A stretch of 64,000 bases of DNA from Molossus alvarezi. Its lineage: Eukaryota > Chordata > Mammalia > Chiroptera > Molossidae. Positions 1-11,819 of the stretch are shown here, in pieces; position 1 is the first letter of the stretch, and each line of letters opens with the position of its first letter. The stretch lies in assembly GCA_037176705.1 (NCBI GenBank), contig CM073887.1, positions 89,972,348-90,036,347 on the forward strand. The letters run 5' to 3'. The position numbers and the translations under genes were made by a program. The notes beneath the pieces are model-generated. The model did no database searches and was not told the origin of the DNA. It was given only the letters and a program-made list of their open reading frames with translations.

Positions 1-1074
1 TCCAGTTTACTCAAATAGAATCCCAGATTAATAGAGTTTTTGCAGAACTGATTACACTTGATTCACTAAAACTGAAACAGTTGTGTGCCACATGCCTAGA
101 GTGAAAATTGGTTTAAAAAATTGCAAAGGTTGGATTTTTTACTGTCTTAGAAGGCAGAAAAATGGAGAATTAATATTCAAAGGACAGGAGAAAAAGATAG
201 CGGCAGAATGAACGGAAGCTACACAGACTGTCTCTTGGGACCAAACTGGATTTACAACTATAACAAAGACAAATCATTAAGAAAAACCAACTGAAAAGCA
301 ACTGGAGATAACCCCTATAACCAGGAATGGAAAGAGGACACCAAATCGAGCCTGGTAGGAACTGTGGAGGTGTGAGAGGGCAGGGTGGGAACTCACAGAC
401 AGCAGCTGGGGGCTATTTTAGCTATGAGCAGTCAGTTCCCTGAAGGGCCAGAGCACTAAATCAGCTACAGCCACTCACTTTGGGTTCCCACAGAGGGAGG
501 GCAGACTGTACTGGAACTGTGTGAAGAGAGTCTGGGGCTACTGGCTCAGGAGAGAGCTGGGTATGAGGACATCAGGAGTTTTACACTAAATCACTCCCTC
601 ATAGGACAGTAGCCATTTACTCAAAAAACCCCTTCCCAGAGCCCTGGGGAGAAGCAACAGCCCCTCCCTCAGGAATTTAACACCACTAGGCCGGGCCAAA
701 GAAATGCAAATTGAGGCTCATTAACAGCCAGAGACTACCAGGCAGCAATTGCCCCACCCACTGGAAATCCTCTTACCCTGTACACCTGAGAAATTTTTCA
801 TTCAGCTGATGGCTACAACCTGAGGCTCATCAAGTAACTGAGATTAATAGCCTGCAGGCAAAAGCTAGAGGATAACTGAACATTTGCTTGGACTGCAAAT
901 CTACCCAGGAAAGTAAGACTTGACAGTGGTGTTTAATGTGGGTCCTCACACACTCATCCAAACCCAATAGAGGGAGTCACAATCAGTGGAACACCAACAC
1001 CCACAGGAAAAATTTGGCAGGCTCCAAAACCCACTGAGACAGCCAAAATGGTGTGACAAATAAACAAATCCCTA

Positions 1075-1943
1075 ATGAAAGAACAAGAAAATTCTACAGA
1101 AGAAGAAATAAATAAAATGGAATTAAGCAAGAGATCACAGCCAGAGTTCAGAGCAATGATTATGAGGAAGCTCAACAGCATGAGTAGATATAGAAACATT
1201 GAAAATCAACCAATTGAAAATGAAAAACCACCAAGCAGAAATGAAGAATGAAATAGCAGAAATAAAGAACACATTGGAAAGAATAACCAGTAGAGTGGAG
1301 GGAGCTGAGGATCAAATCAGTGAATTAGAAGACAGGGTAGAAAAATATCATCCAATCAGAGAAACAAAAACAAAAAACGATTAAAAAACAAGAAGACAGG
1401 TTAAGAGAACTGTGGGACAACATGAAACGTAACAATATCCACAGTCATAAAGTTGCAGAAGAAGAAGGAAATGAGCAAGGATTAGAGAATATATTTGAAG
1501 AAATAGTGACAGAAAACTTCCCTAACTTGGTGAAGGAAAAAGGCATACAAGTTCAAGAAGCACAGAGAGGCCCAAGTTAAGAAGAACCCAAAGAAGCCCA
1601 AACTAGCACACATAATAATTAAAATGCCAAAAATTAAAGACAAAATGAGAATCCTAAAGGCAGCAAGAGATAGGCAAGCTACCCCTATAAGGCTCTCAGC
1701 TGATTTCTCAACAGAAACACTACAGGCCAGAAGGGAATGGCATGAAGTAATCAAGGTAATGAAAAACAAGAATCTGAATCCAAGATTACTCTATCCAGCA
1801 AGGCTATCATTCAAAATAGAAGGTGAAATAAAAAACTTCCCAGATAAAAAAAAAAAGAAAGAAAAAAGAAAAGGGATGGGGGCCTAAGGGAATATATTAG
1901 CACCAAACCACCAGCACTGCAAGAAATGTTAAAAGGACTGTAA
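1075..1943 (+). pseudogene. L1 ORF1 (RNA-binding protein) remnant
   Basis: The frame opens at the ATG at 1075 (MKEQENSTEEE) and closes at a TAA after LKGL near 1941. ORF1p is the trimeric nucleic-acid chaperone of L1, with a coiled coil followed by RRM and C-terminal domains. The coiled-coil part is visible (GAEDQISELEDRVEK at about 1300). The C-terminal domain core is also visible (IRLSADFSTETLQARREW at about 1700). A frameshift near 1185 and further indels break it, so no full protein can be made. Confidence 0.85.
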
Positions 1944-2067
1944 TAATCAGAAGAAATAGGAAGAGAAATATAACCATAATAAACAAAAATGGCAATAAAT
2001 AAATACAAATCAATAATAAGCTTAAACATAAATGGATTAAATGCTCTGATCTAAAGACACAGAGTAG

Positions 2068-2174
2068 CCCTGGCAAGTTTGGCTCAACTGTTGGAGCGTT
2101 GGCCGGCAGACCAGAGGGTTCCAGGTTCAGTTCGTGCTAGGGGCAAGTACCAAAAAATAAAAAATAAGTAAATT
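2068..2174 (+). mobile_element. Short tRNA-only Ves-like SINE
   Basis: About 85 bp of tRNA-like head ends in CTAGGGGCAAGTACC and goes straight into an A-rich tail. The perfect TSD AAGACACAGAGTAG is at 2054-2067 and 2175-2188. The second half of long Ves is missing. Confidence 0.85.
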
Positions 2175-2213
2175 AAGACACAGAGTAGCTGAATGGATAA
2201 GAAAGCATGACTA

Positions 2214-2441
2214 GCCCAGCTGGGTGGTTCAGTGGTTGAGCATTGACCTATGCAACAAGAGGTCACCAGTTCAATTCCCGGTCAGGGCACATGCCCAGGT
2301 TGTGGGCCAAATTCCCAGGTAGGGCATGCAGGAGGCAGAGGCAGCCAATCCATGTTCTCTCTCATCAATTGATGTTTCTATCTCTCTTTCCCTCTCCCTA
2401 CCTCTTTCTCTAAAATCAATAAAGAAAAAAAAATGTTTTAA
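2214..2441 (+). mobile_element. Ves SINE, B form
   Basis: The head CCCAGCTGGGTGGTTCAGTGGTTGAGC is followed by box B (GGTCACCAGTTCAATTCCC), a TCTCTC tract and AAAATCAATAAAG. TSD AAGAAAGCATGACTA is at 2199-2213 and 2442-2456. Confidence 0.9.
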
Positions 2442-2456
2442 AAGAAAGCATGACTA

Positions 2457-2578
2457 GCCCTCACTGGTTTGGCTCAGCGGTTAGAGTGTCAGCCCGTGGT
2501 CCAGAGACACCCGGTTGGAGTATTGTGGGTGGCAACCAGTCAGGGTGGCAACCAGTCAATGTGTCTCTCTCACATTGA

Positions 2579-2610
<32 letters not shown>

Positions 2611-2667
2611 CCTCCCTCCCTCTCGCTCTATGCAAAAATGTCCTCGGGTGAGGATAAAAAAAAAAAA
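2457..2667 (+). mobile_element. Ves SINE, long form
   Basis: It runs from a tRNA-like head through a CT-rich tract to TCCTCGGGTGAGGA and an A tail. It reuses the same target as the element before it, with AAGAAAGCATGACTA at 2442-2456 and 2668-2682. Confidence 0.9.
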
Positions 2668-3942
2668 AAGAAAGCATGACTAATATATATGTTGTTTACA
2701 AGAGACCCACCTTACAACAAAAGACTCACATAGGTTGAAAGTGAAGGGATGGAAAAAAATATTCCAAGCAAACGGAAAGGAAAAAAGAGCTGGGGTAGCA
2801 ATACTCATATCCAATAAAATAGACTTTAAAATGAAGGCCATAACTAGAGATAAAGAAGGCCACTACATAATATTGAAAGGATCTATCCAACAGGAGGATA
2901 TAATCTTGGTAAACATATATGCACCCAATATAGGAGCACCGAAATATATTTTAAAACTTCAGGAGGTCTTCAAAGAAGAAATGGATAGCAATACAATCAT
3001 AGCAGGGGACTTCAACACCTCACTGACATCACTGGATAGATCCTCTAAACAAAAAATTAACAAGGAAACAGAGACTCTAAATGATGCACTAGACCAAATG
3101 GATTTAATAGATATCTACAGAGAATTACAGCCCAAAACTACAGAATTCACATTCTTCTCAAGTGCACATGGGACATTCTCAAAGATAGACCACATGATAG
3201 GACACAAACTAAATCTCTACAAGTTCAAAAAGATTGAAATCATATCAAGCATCTTCTCAGATCACAATGGCATGAAACTAGAAATCAATTACAATAAAAA
3301 CACTCAAAATCATTCAAGCACATGGAGACTAAATAGCATGTTATCAAACAATGAGTGGGTTACCAAGATCAAGAATTTTAAAACTTCCTGGAAACCAATG
3401 AAAATTATCACACAATACAAAATCTATGGGGCACAGTGATAGCAGTCCTGAGAGAGAAGTTCATAGCACTGCAGGCCTACCTCAAAAGACAAGAAAAATT
3501 TCTAATTGACTTTCTAATCCTACAACTTAAATAACTAGAAAATAAACAAAAAGAAAATCCTAGAGCTAGTAGAAGGAAAGAAATAATAAAGGTCAGAGCA
3601 GAAATAAACGACATAGAAACGTAAAATCAATTCAAAAGATCAATGAAACAAAGAGCTGGTTCTTTAAAAAGATACATAAAATTGATGGACACTTAGCCAG
3701 ACTCACGAAGAAACAAGAAGGGAGGACCCAAACAAACAAAATCAGAAACGAAAGAGGAGAAATAACTGACACCACAGAAATACAAAGGATCATTAAAACA
3801 TGCTCTGAACAATTATATGCCAACAAATTGGACAATCTAGGTGAAATGGATAAATTTCTAGAAACACAGACTCCTACAACTGAACCAGGAAGAGATAGAA
3901 AACTTGAACAGACCAGTAACAACTAAAGAAATTGAAGATGTA

Positions 3943-4197
3943 GCCCTGGCCGGTTTGTCTGAGTGGTTAGAGTGTCGACCTGCAGACCAGAGAGTCCCGG
4001 GTTCAGTTCACACTAAGGGCATGTACTTCAGTTGCAATTTGTTCCCAGCCCCGGTGGGGTCCTGTGGGTGGTAACCACTCAATCTGTCTCTCTCACATTG
4101 ATGTTTTTCTCTCTTCCTCCATCTTTCCTTCCTGCTCTATCTGAAGATAAATGCAAAAAAAAAAAAAAAGGTCCTCAGGTGAGGATAAAAAAAAAGT
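3943..4197 (+). mobile_element. Ves SINE, long form
   Basis: The head starts at GCCCTGGCCGG and the end is TCCTCAGGTGAGGA plus an A tail. It belongs to the variant with GATAAATGCAAAA before the stem-loop. TSD AAAGAAATTGAAGATGTA (3925-3942) and its one-mismatch partner at 4198-4215 flank it. Confidence 0.9.
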
Positions 4198-5055
4198 AAA
4201 GAAATTAAAGATGTAATCAAGAATCTCCCAGCAAACAAAACCCCGCGCCTGGATGGCTTTCTGGGGGAATTTTACTGAGCATTCAAAGAAGAACTAACCC
4301 CAATTCTCCTCAAACTATTCCAAAAAATTCAAGAAGAAGGAAGACTTGCAAACTCATTTTATGAGGCCAACATAATTTTAATTCAAAAGCAGATAAAGGC
4401 ACTACAAAGAAAGAAAACTACAGGCCAATATCCCTGATGAACATAGATGCCAAAATCCTTAGCAAAATATTAGCAAGTCAGATCCAGCAGTACATTAAAA
4501 AAGTTATTCACCATGACCAAGTGGGATTCATCCCCAAGATGCAAGGCTGGTACAACATTAGCAAATTAATAAATGTAATACACCACATAAACAAAATGAA
4601 AGATAAAAACCACATGATCATATCAATAGATGCTGAAAAAGCATTCGACAAAATCCAGCACCCATTTCTAATAAAAACTCTCAGCAATATGGGAATAGAG
4701 GGATCATATCTCGACATAATAAAGGCCATATATAAAAAACCTATAGCCAATATCATACTCAATGGGCAAAAACTAAAAGTATTTCCCTTAAGAACAGGAA
4801 CAAGACAGGATGCCCATTTTCACCACTCTTATTTAACATAGTACTGGAAGTCTTAGCCATACCAATTAGACAAGAAGGAAAAATAAAAGGGATCCAAATT
4901 GGAAAGGAGGAAGTTAAACTGTCATTATTTGCAGATGACATGATATTGTACATAGAAAACCCTAAAGACTCCATCAAAAATCTACTAGAGCTAATAAATG
5001 AATTTGGCAAAGTAGCAGGATACAAAATTAACATCAAGAAATTGATGGCATTCTT

Positions 5056-5066
5056 TTTTTTTTTCC
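5056..5066 (-). repeat. Bare poly(T) micro-insertion with TSD
   Basis: Eleven bases (T9CC) lie between perfect copies of TTGATGGCATTCTT at 5042-5055 and 5067-5080. This looks like a minus-strand retro-insertion truncated to almost nothing but its poly(A) tail. Confidence 0.7.
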
Positions 5067-6064
5067 TTGATGGCATTCTTATACCCCAATAATAAACACT
5101 CAAAAAGAGAAACTAAAAAAAAATTCCATTTACAACCGCAACAAAAAAATTAAGATACCTAGGAATAAACTTAACCAAAGAAGTAAAGGACCTGTTCTCA
5201 GAAAAGTATAGGACATTGAAAAAAGAAACAGGTAGATATAAAAAAGTGGAAGCATATACCTTGTTCATGGATTAAAAGAATTAACATTCTTAAAATGTCA
5301 ATACTACCCAAAGCAATCTATAGATTCAGTGCAATCCCCATTAAAATACCAACGACATATTTCACAGAACCAGAACAAATATTCCAAATGTTTATATAGA
5401 ACCAAAACAAACCCTGAATAGCCACAGCAATCTTGAAAAAGAAGAACAAGGTAGGAAGAATCACAATACCGGATATCAGGTTATATTGCAAAGCCTTTGT
5501 AATCAAAACAGCCCAGTAATGCCACAAGAACAGGCATATAGATCAATGAAATAAAACAGAGAACCCAGAAATTGACCCAAGACATTATGCTCAATTAATA
5601 TTTGACAAAGGTGCAAAGAGCATACAGTGGAGTAAAGAAAGCCTCTTTAATAAATGGTGTTGGGAAAATTGGACAGCTACATGCAAAAGAATGAAACCAG
5701 ACCACTAACTTATACCGTACACATCAAAATGGGTAAAAGACTTAAATGTGACTTGTGAATCCATAAAAATCCTAGACGAAAATGTAGGTAACAAAATTTC
5801 TGACATTACACGCAGCAGAATTTTCACTGATACAATGCCTAAGGCAAAAGAAACAAAGGAAAAACTTTAAAAAGGGGACTACATCAAACTAAAAAGCTTC
5901 TGCACAGCAAAAGAAACAAGCATCAAAATGGAAAGGGAATCCACTATACGGGAGAGCATAATTGCCAATGATACATCAGATAAAGGGTTAATTTCCAAAA
6001 TATATAGAGTACTCATACAACTCAACAAAAGAAAGACAAAGAATCCAATTAAAAAATGGGCAGA

Positions 6065-6295
6065 TGCCCTGGCCAGTTTGGCTCAGCGGTTAGTGCATCC
6101 GCCTGTGGTCCAGAGAGACCCAGGTTCAGTTCCCGCTAAGGGCACGTACCTTGGTTGCAGTTTGTCCCCAGCCCTGGTTGGGTCATGTGGGTGGCAACCA
6201 CTCAATGTGTTCCTTTCACATCAATGTTTCTCCCTTTCTCTCTCCCTCCTACTCTATCTGAACAAAAAATGAAAGAATGTCCTCGGGTGAGGATA
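6065..6295 (+). mobile_element. Ves SINE, long form
   Basis: A complete head, CT tract and CCTCGGGTGAGGAT end. TSD AAAAAATGGGCAGA is at 6051-6064 and 6296-6309. Confidence 0.9.
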
Positions 6296-6314
6296 AAAAA
6301 ATGGGCAGAGGACC

Positions 6315-6560
6315 GCCCTGGCCAGTTTGACTCAGTGGTTAGAGTATCAGCCTGCAGACCAATGAATCTCATGTTTGATTCCAGTCAAGGGCACATACTT
6401 TGTGATTTGTCTCTGGCCCTGACTGGGTTCATGCAGGAGGCAACCAGTCGGATGTGTCCCTCTCACATTGATGTTTCTCTCTCTCTTCCTCTCTCTCCCT
6501 CCTACTCTATCTGAACAAAAATGGAGAAATATTCTTGGGCGAGGATTAAAAACAGAGGAA
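6315..6560 (+). mobile_element. Ves SINE, long form, second hit at the same target
   Basis: It is flanked by GGGCAGAGGACC at 6303-6314 and 6567-6578. It therefore inserted into the target copy created by the previous SINE. The end is degenerate (TTCTTGGGCGAGGA). Confidence 0.87.
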
Positions 6561-7077
6561 AAAAAAGGGCAGAGGACCTAAGTAGACACCTCTCCAAATA
6601 GAACATACAAATGGCCAAGAGACATATGAAAAATGCTCATTGTCACTTATCCTCAGAGAGATGCAAATTAAAACGATTATGAGATATCACCTCACACCTG
6701 CCAGAAAGGCTTCCATCAACAAATCCTTAAAAAACAAGTGCTGGTGAGGGTGTGGAGAAAAGGGGACTCTAGTACACTGCTGGTAGGAACGCAGACTGGT
6801 ACAGCCACTATAGAACACAATATGGTGTTTCCTCAACAAATTAAAAATTGAACTGCCATTTGACCCAGTGATCCCACTTCTAGGAATATATCCTAAGAAG
6901 CCCGAAACACCAATCAGAAAGAATATATGCACCCCTTTGTTCATAGCAGCACTATTTACAATTGCTGGAATCTGGAAACAGCCCAAGTGTCCATCCGTAG
7001 ATGAGTGGATAAAAAAGCAGTGGTACATGTACACCATGGATTACTATGCACCTGTAAGAAAGGAAGATCTCTTATCC

Positions 7078-7329
7078 AGCCCTGGCCAGTTTGGCTCAAC
7101 GGTAGAGCGTTGGCCTGTGGTCCAGAGAAACCTGAGTTCGGTTCCTGCTAAGGGCATGTACCTCGGTTGCAGTTTGTCCCTGGCACTGGTTGGGTCGTGT
7201 GGGTGGCAACCACTCGATGTGTCCCTTTCATGTCGATGTTTCTCTCTCTCTCTCTCTCTACTCCCCTCCCCACTCTATCGGAACAAAAAATGGAAAAATG
7301 TCTTTGGGTGAGGATAAAAAAAAAAAAAA
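7078..7329 (+). mobile_element. Ves SINE, long form
   Basis: TSD AGATCTCTTATCC is at 7065-7077 and 7330-7342. The terminal stem-loop has a wobble stem (TCTTT-GGGT-GAGGA). Confidence 0.9.
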
Positions 7330-7690
7330 AGATCTCTTATCCTTTGAGACAACATGGAGGGACCTGGAGAAAATAATGCTAAACGAAATAAGCCAATCAG
7401 AGAAAGACAAATGTCAGATGATCTCACTTATTTGTGGAATATAATGAACAAAATAAGCTGATGAACAAAATAGACCATTGACACAGAAGTAGTGTTCAGA
7501 CTGACAAACTTCAGAGGAGGGGAATGAATGGGGGGAGATAAACCAAAGAACTTATAGGCATATATTCATAACCAGTGCACATAGACAACAATGCTGTGAG
7601 GCGAAGGGGTCGGGGGGTCAGGAGGAGGGTGTCAAGAGGGAAAAAAGGAAAAACATTTGTAACAAAAATAAGCTAAATAAAATTATTCTA

Positions 7691-7920
7691 GCCCTGGCTG
7701 GTTTGGCTCAGCGGTTAGAGCATCAGCCTACAATCCAGAGAGACCTGGGTTTGGTTCCCGCTAAGGGCACGTACCTCGGTTACAGTTTGTCCCCAGCCCT
7801 GGTTGGTCGTGCAGGTGGCAGCCACTCAATGTGTCCCTTTCACGGTTTCTCTTTCTCTTTCCCTCCCATTCTCTCTGAACAAACAATGGAAAAAATGACC
7901 TCGGGTGAGGATAAAATAAA
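7691..7920 (+). mobile_element. Ves SINE, long form, in the L1 tail
   Basis: Inserted at the A-rich end of the first L1. TSD AAATTATTCTA is at 7680-7690 and again at 7922-7932. Confidence 0.88.
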
Positions 7921-7932
7921 AAAATTATTCTA

Positions 7933-8509
7933 ATATAACAGTAGCAAAAATATAATTCTGCAATTACAAAAGAGCTAAACTGGGATCCATAATTATCTTA
8001 TGTTTACAAGTGTGATTTTAAAATAAATACTACCTTCTAGCAGCTGCTATCAGCATTTTAGGTTTGGTTTAAATATACACATGTTCAGTTGTGGGAAGGC
8101 TTGTAACATCATATGCCATCCTCTTGTTCTGAAAGGGTTAAGAGCCAAGCAGCCCTAAAAACTGATGTTCTCTTTCAGTCCACAAGGCAGGCAGAAAAAA
8201 TCTAAATTAGTTGGGGCAAATAGGATTCCTACATAAGGTCAAAAGCATGTGGTACTTTGCAGCAACTGGGAGTATTTCAGGACTGGCATGTTGTCTTCTT
8301 TAGAACTAATTTGACCAGAAGATTTTAAAAAGGTGAACATTTTACCACTATCAAGTACATGTAAACGTGACATGTTTCTTATGTGCTAATCTGACTCCCC
8401 TGAATGACCTAGCTAGAGAACTGGTCACTAGTCATTTAGTCACCTGGCAAATTAAGCCTACAAGAAAAGAAGCCAATATTCAAATTACCACGTTATTGTC
8501 TTACTCACC
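7933..8509. other. Unique-looking sequence, possibly old HIGD1A 3' UTR
   Basis: No open gene and no repeat was recognised. By position, once the HAL1 at 8520-11257 and the short SINE at 11323-11463 are removed, this becomes contiguous with the 3' side of the HIGD1A pseudogene. It could therefore be that retrocopy's 3' UTR read on the minus strand. This is inference only, and no poly(T) boundary is visible. Confidence 0.3.
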
Positions 8510-8559
8510 GAAAAGACTTTTCTTTTTTTAAAATTATTTTTTAAAAATCTTTATTGTTG

Positions 8560-8833
8560 CCCTGGCCGGTTTGGCTCAGCGGTTAGAGCGTCCGCCTGCG
8601 GTCCGGAGAGACCCGGGTTCGGTTCCCGCTAAGGGCATGTACCTCGGTTGCAGTTTGTCCCCGGCCCTGGTTGGTCGTGCGGGTGGCAGCCACTCGATGT
8701 TTCCCTCTCTCTCTCTCTCTCTCTCTTCCTCTCTCTCCCTCCCACTCTGTCTGTACAAAAAATGGAAAAATGTCCTCGGATGAGGATTAAAAAAATAAAA
8801 TAAATAAATAAAAATAAAAGTTTAAAAAAAAAA
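8560..8833 (+). mobile_element. Ves SINE, long form, in HAL1 tail
   Basis: A nearly consensus copy (GCCTGCGGTCCGGAGAGACC), so probably young. TSD AAAAATCTTTATTGTTG is at 8543-8559 and 8834-8850, duplicating the HAL1 3' end. Confidence 0.92.
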
Positions 8834-9181
8834 AAAAATCTTTATTGTTGAATGTATTACAGATGTTCCTCATTTCCTCCCCATTGTTCCCTCCTCCCAA
8901 CTCCCGCCCCCCCCTCCCACATTTGCCTACACTATTGTCTGTGTCCATTGGTTATGCATATAAGTTCTTTGGTTTATTTCTTCCCATCCCCCAACCCCTT
9001 TCCCTTTGAGGTTTGTCAGTCTAGCAACCAATTTGTACTTTTTAATCCCTTCAATTTTTTCACCCATTCCCCCAACCCCTCTCCCATCTGGGAACCAACA
9101 AAATGTTCTCTGTATCTATGAGAATGTTTCTGTTCTGCCTGTTCAATTTGTTGGTAGATTCCATTGTCAATAGATATGCAT

Positions 9182-10371
9182 CCATTGCCATTTTGTTTGT
9201 TCATATATTTTATCTTTTTCTTCAAAAAGACCCTTCGACATTTCATATAATAACGGTTTGGTGGTGATGAACTCCTTTAACTTTTCCTTGTCTGGGAAAG
9301 TCTTTATATGGCCATCGATTCTAAATGACAGCTTTTCAGGATAGAGTAACCTTGGTTGTAGGTTCTTGGTTTTCATCACTCTGAATATTTCTTGCCACTC
9401 CCTTCTGGCCTGCAAAGTTTCTTTTGAGAAATCAGCTGACAGCCTTATGGGAATGCCCTTGTAGGTAACTAACTGCTTTTTTCTTGCTGCTTTTAAGATT
9501 CTCTCTTTGTCTTGAACCTTTTGCATTTTGATGATGATGTGTCTTGTTGTGGGCCTCTTGGGGTTCATCTTGTTTGGGACTGTCTGTGCTTCCTGATCTT
9601 GTATATCTGTTTAGGAAGTTAAGGAAGTTTTCTGCCATTATTGTTTCAAACAGGTTTTCAATTTCTTGTTCTCTCTCTTCTCCTTCTGGCACCCCCAAGT
9701 TGCGAATGTTGGCACGCTTGAAGTGGTCCCAGAGGCTCCACAATCATGTAACATATTTCAGATTTTTGTTTATTATTTATTTCTCTATCCTCATTTTTTT
9801 GGGATTCTTTTTTCTTTTTGCTGTTCTGATTGGGTGTTTTTTGCTTTCTTATATTCCAATTCAATTGTTTGCTTCTTGGATTTACAAACTCTATTATTGA
9901 ATCTGTGTAAATTATTCTTTTTTTTTTAATCCTCACCCGAGGACATTTTTTCCATTTTTTGTTCAGATAAAGTGGGAGGGAGAGAGGAAGAGAGAGAAAG
10001 AAACATCAACGTGAAAGGGACACATCGATTGAGTGGCTGCCACCCGCACAACCAACCAGGGCCGGGGACAAACTGCAACCGAGGTACGCACCTTTATCGG
10101 GAACCGAACCGGGTCTCTCTGGACCGAAGGCCGATGCTGTAACCGCTGAGCCAAACTGGCTAGGGCATAAATTATTCTTTATTTCAGTTAGCGCCTTCAT
10201 CATTTCTGACTGTGCATCCTTCATTTCTGACTGCTCCTTTTTTATGATCTTGAGGCCCTCACTAAGTTCATTGAACATCCTTATAAGCAATATTTTGAAC
10301 TCAGCATCTGTTAGGTGGTTTTTCTCCATTTCGCTTAGTTCTTTTCCTGAAGATATTTTCTGTTCTTTCAT
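9182..10371 (-). pseudogene. HAL1 ORF1 remnant
   Basis: Read leftward from the ATG at 10371 (MKEQKISSGKELSEMEKNHL). An N-terminal coiled coil comes first. A long Ves SINE cuts it at 9921-10167. It resumes as RANIRNLGVPEGEEREQEIENL and ends in the L1 ORF1p C-terminal domain (HIIIKMQKVQDKERILKAAR, then LSADFSKETLQARREW). A frameshift lies near 9600, so it is broken as well as split. Confidence 0.85.
9921..10167 (-). mobile_element. Ves SINE, long form, inside HAL1 ORF1
   Basis: Minus-strand copy with TTTAATCCTCACCCGAGGACA at the left. TSD TAAATTATTCTTT is at 9908-9920 and 10168-10180. Confidence 0.92.
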
Positions 10372-11322
10372 TTGGGACCTGTTTCATTGTCTCCTCATTT
10401 TGGCTGCCTCCCTGTGTTTGTTTCTGTGTATTACTTAACGAGAGGTATGGGGCTATCTGAGATCAGATGCTGCTTGTTTGAAAGAATTTAGGAAAACTTG
10501 AAGCAGGATCCAAGACAGGCCAATCCTATGGTTAAGCAAATGGCAACAGTTTGGATGGGCCTGAAAGTTGGGTAGGGCGGGGCCTCAGGGAATCACCAGG
10601 GCGGGGCTACCAGTGTGAGCCTGGTTGCTAGAGTCCCAGAAATGGCGACTGTCTGCCGCCCCAGGGATGGGCTCACTAAAGGAACAAAGGCCTCTGACAG
10701 TACGTTTGTCCTGGAGAAAACCCCCTCTCCAGCCCTAGCTTCAGTGCCAAACAGCTCAGTTCTTCCCTGTATGTCTCTGGTGCCCCTCGACCTGCCTCCC
10801 CTCCGAGCTTAGAGGGAGTGAGTCTGATAAGTTCGTGCGTGGGCCCTTTAAGGAGTTGCCTGGGGCTCCAGCCATCTCAGCTTTCCTGAGCCTCAGTTCC
10901 CATTGCTTTTTCCAGCCAGAAGTTATGGGGACTTCTCTTCCTGGCACTGGAACCCTGAACAGGGCGTCTGGTGTGGGATGGGGACCCCTCAGTCCTCAGG
11001 GCGGACCTTCCCAGCGGAGGTGCCCTCCTAATTCTTATCCACCCGCCACACGTGGGTGTGGGACCAGCCTGTCAGCCATCCCTCCTACCAGTCTCGATGA
11101 GGCTGCTGCTTTAATTCCGTAGTTGTAGGACTTCCATTCAGCTTGATTTCAGGCGGATTTGAATGATGGTTGTTCTCTAGTTTAGTTGTAACTTTGAAGT
11201 GGTTGTGGGAGGATGCGGTACCACATTTACCTGTGTCACCATCTTGACCGGAAGTCTGAAACGACTTATTTTCAACATAAACATATAACCGCAATAGGAG
11301 TTCCCCAACAAGACCAAGACAG

Positions 11323-11463
11323 CCCTGGCCGGTTTGGCTCAGTGGTTATTGCATTGGCCTGCGGACCAGAGAGTCCTGGGTTTGGTTCCCGCTAGGGGCA
11401 CGTAGCAAAAAAATAAAAAGAAAAAAAAAGAAAACAACACTCATTTAAAAAAAAAAGAAAAAA
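11323..11463 (+). mobile_element. Short tRNA-only Ves-like SINE
   Basis: The tRNA-like head ends GCTAGGGGCACGTAGC and runs into a long A-rich tail. TSD AAGACCAAGACAG (11310-11322) against AAGATCAAGACAG (11464-11476). It splits the HIGD1A retrocopy's 3' UTR. Confidence 0.87.
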
Positions 11464-11487
11464 AAGATCAAGACAGCATCTCTTCTT

Positions 11488-11819
<332 letters not shown>

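Larger units (their letters stand above)
1989..7444 (+). pseudogene. L1 ORF2 (endonuclease/reverse transcriptase) remnant
   Basis: A plausible ORF2 start ATG is at 1989. The endonuclease domain shows the metal-site motif AGDFNT near 3001-3020 and SDHNGMK near 3260. The reverse transcriptase shows FADD at about 4930, and the C-terminal end MISLICGI stops at 7442-7444. The longest clean piece is codons 2735-3439. Seven SINEs, several frameshifts and stop codons interrupt it. It is a fossil copy with no coding capacity. Confidence 0.88.
191..7690 (+). mobile_element. L1 LINE, near full length, dead, riddled with SINEs
   Basis: A plus-strand L1 starts near the motif GATAGCGGCAGAATGAACGG and runs through a 5' UTR (about 191-1074), ORF1, ORF2, a 3' UTR and an A-rich end at about 7682. 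It aligns segment by segment with the second L1 at 51883-58315. Eight SINEs sit inside it or in its tail (2068, 2214, 2457, 3943, 6065, 6315, 7078, 7691), most with target-site duplications. Both reading frames carry many stops and frameshifts, so it cannot move. No TSD for the L1 itself was recognised. Confidence 0.93.
8520..11257 (-). mobile_element. HAL1 (half-L1) element, full length
   Basis: The 5' end is at the right (CTTCCGGTCAAGATGGTGAC, minus strand). It is followed by about 0.85 kb of leader, an L1-type ORF1, then directly a G-rich 3' UTR and AACAATAAAGATTTTTAAAA at the left. No endonuclease or reverse-transcriptase region exists between ORF1 and the 3' UTR, the defining HAL1 architecture. 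A likely TSD is GAAAAGACTT (8510-8519) against GAAACGACTT (11258-11267). Long Ves SINEs at 8560-8833 and 9921-10167 interrupt it. Confidence 0.88.

Noticed and set aside
2068..2174. tRNA genes suggested by box A and box B motifs
   Set aside because: All such motifs belong to SINE heads with A tails and TSDs. None folds as an intact tRNA with a matched acceptor stem that I could see.
10615..11122. Overlapping open frames in the HAL1 leader, also seen at 13291-13678
   Set aside because: GC-rich leader sequence. The frames differ in stops between copies and none continues through all three HAL1s.
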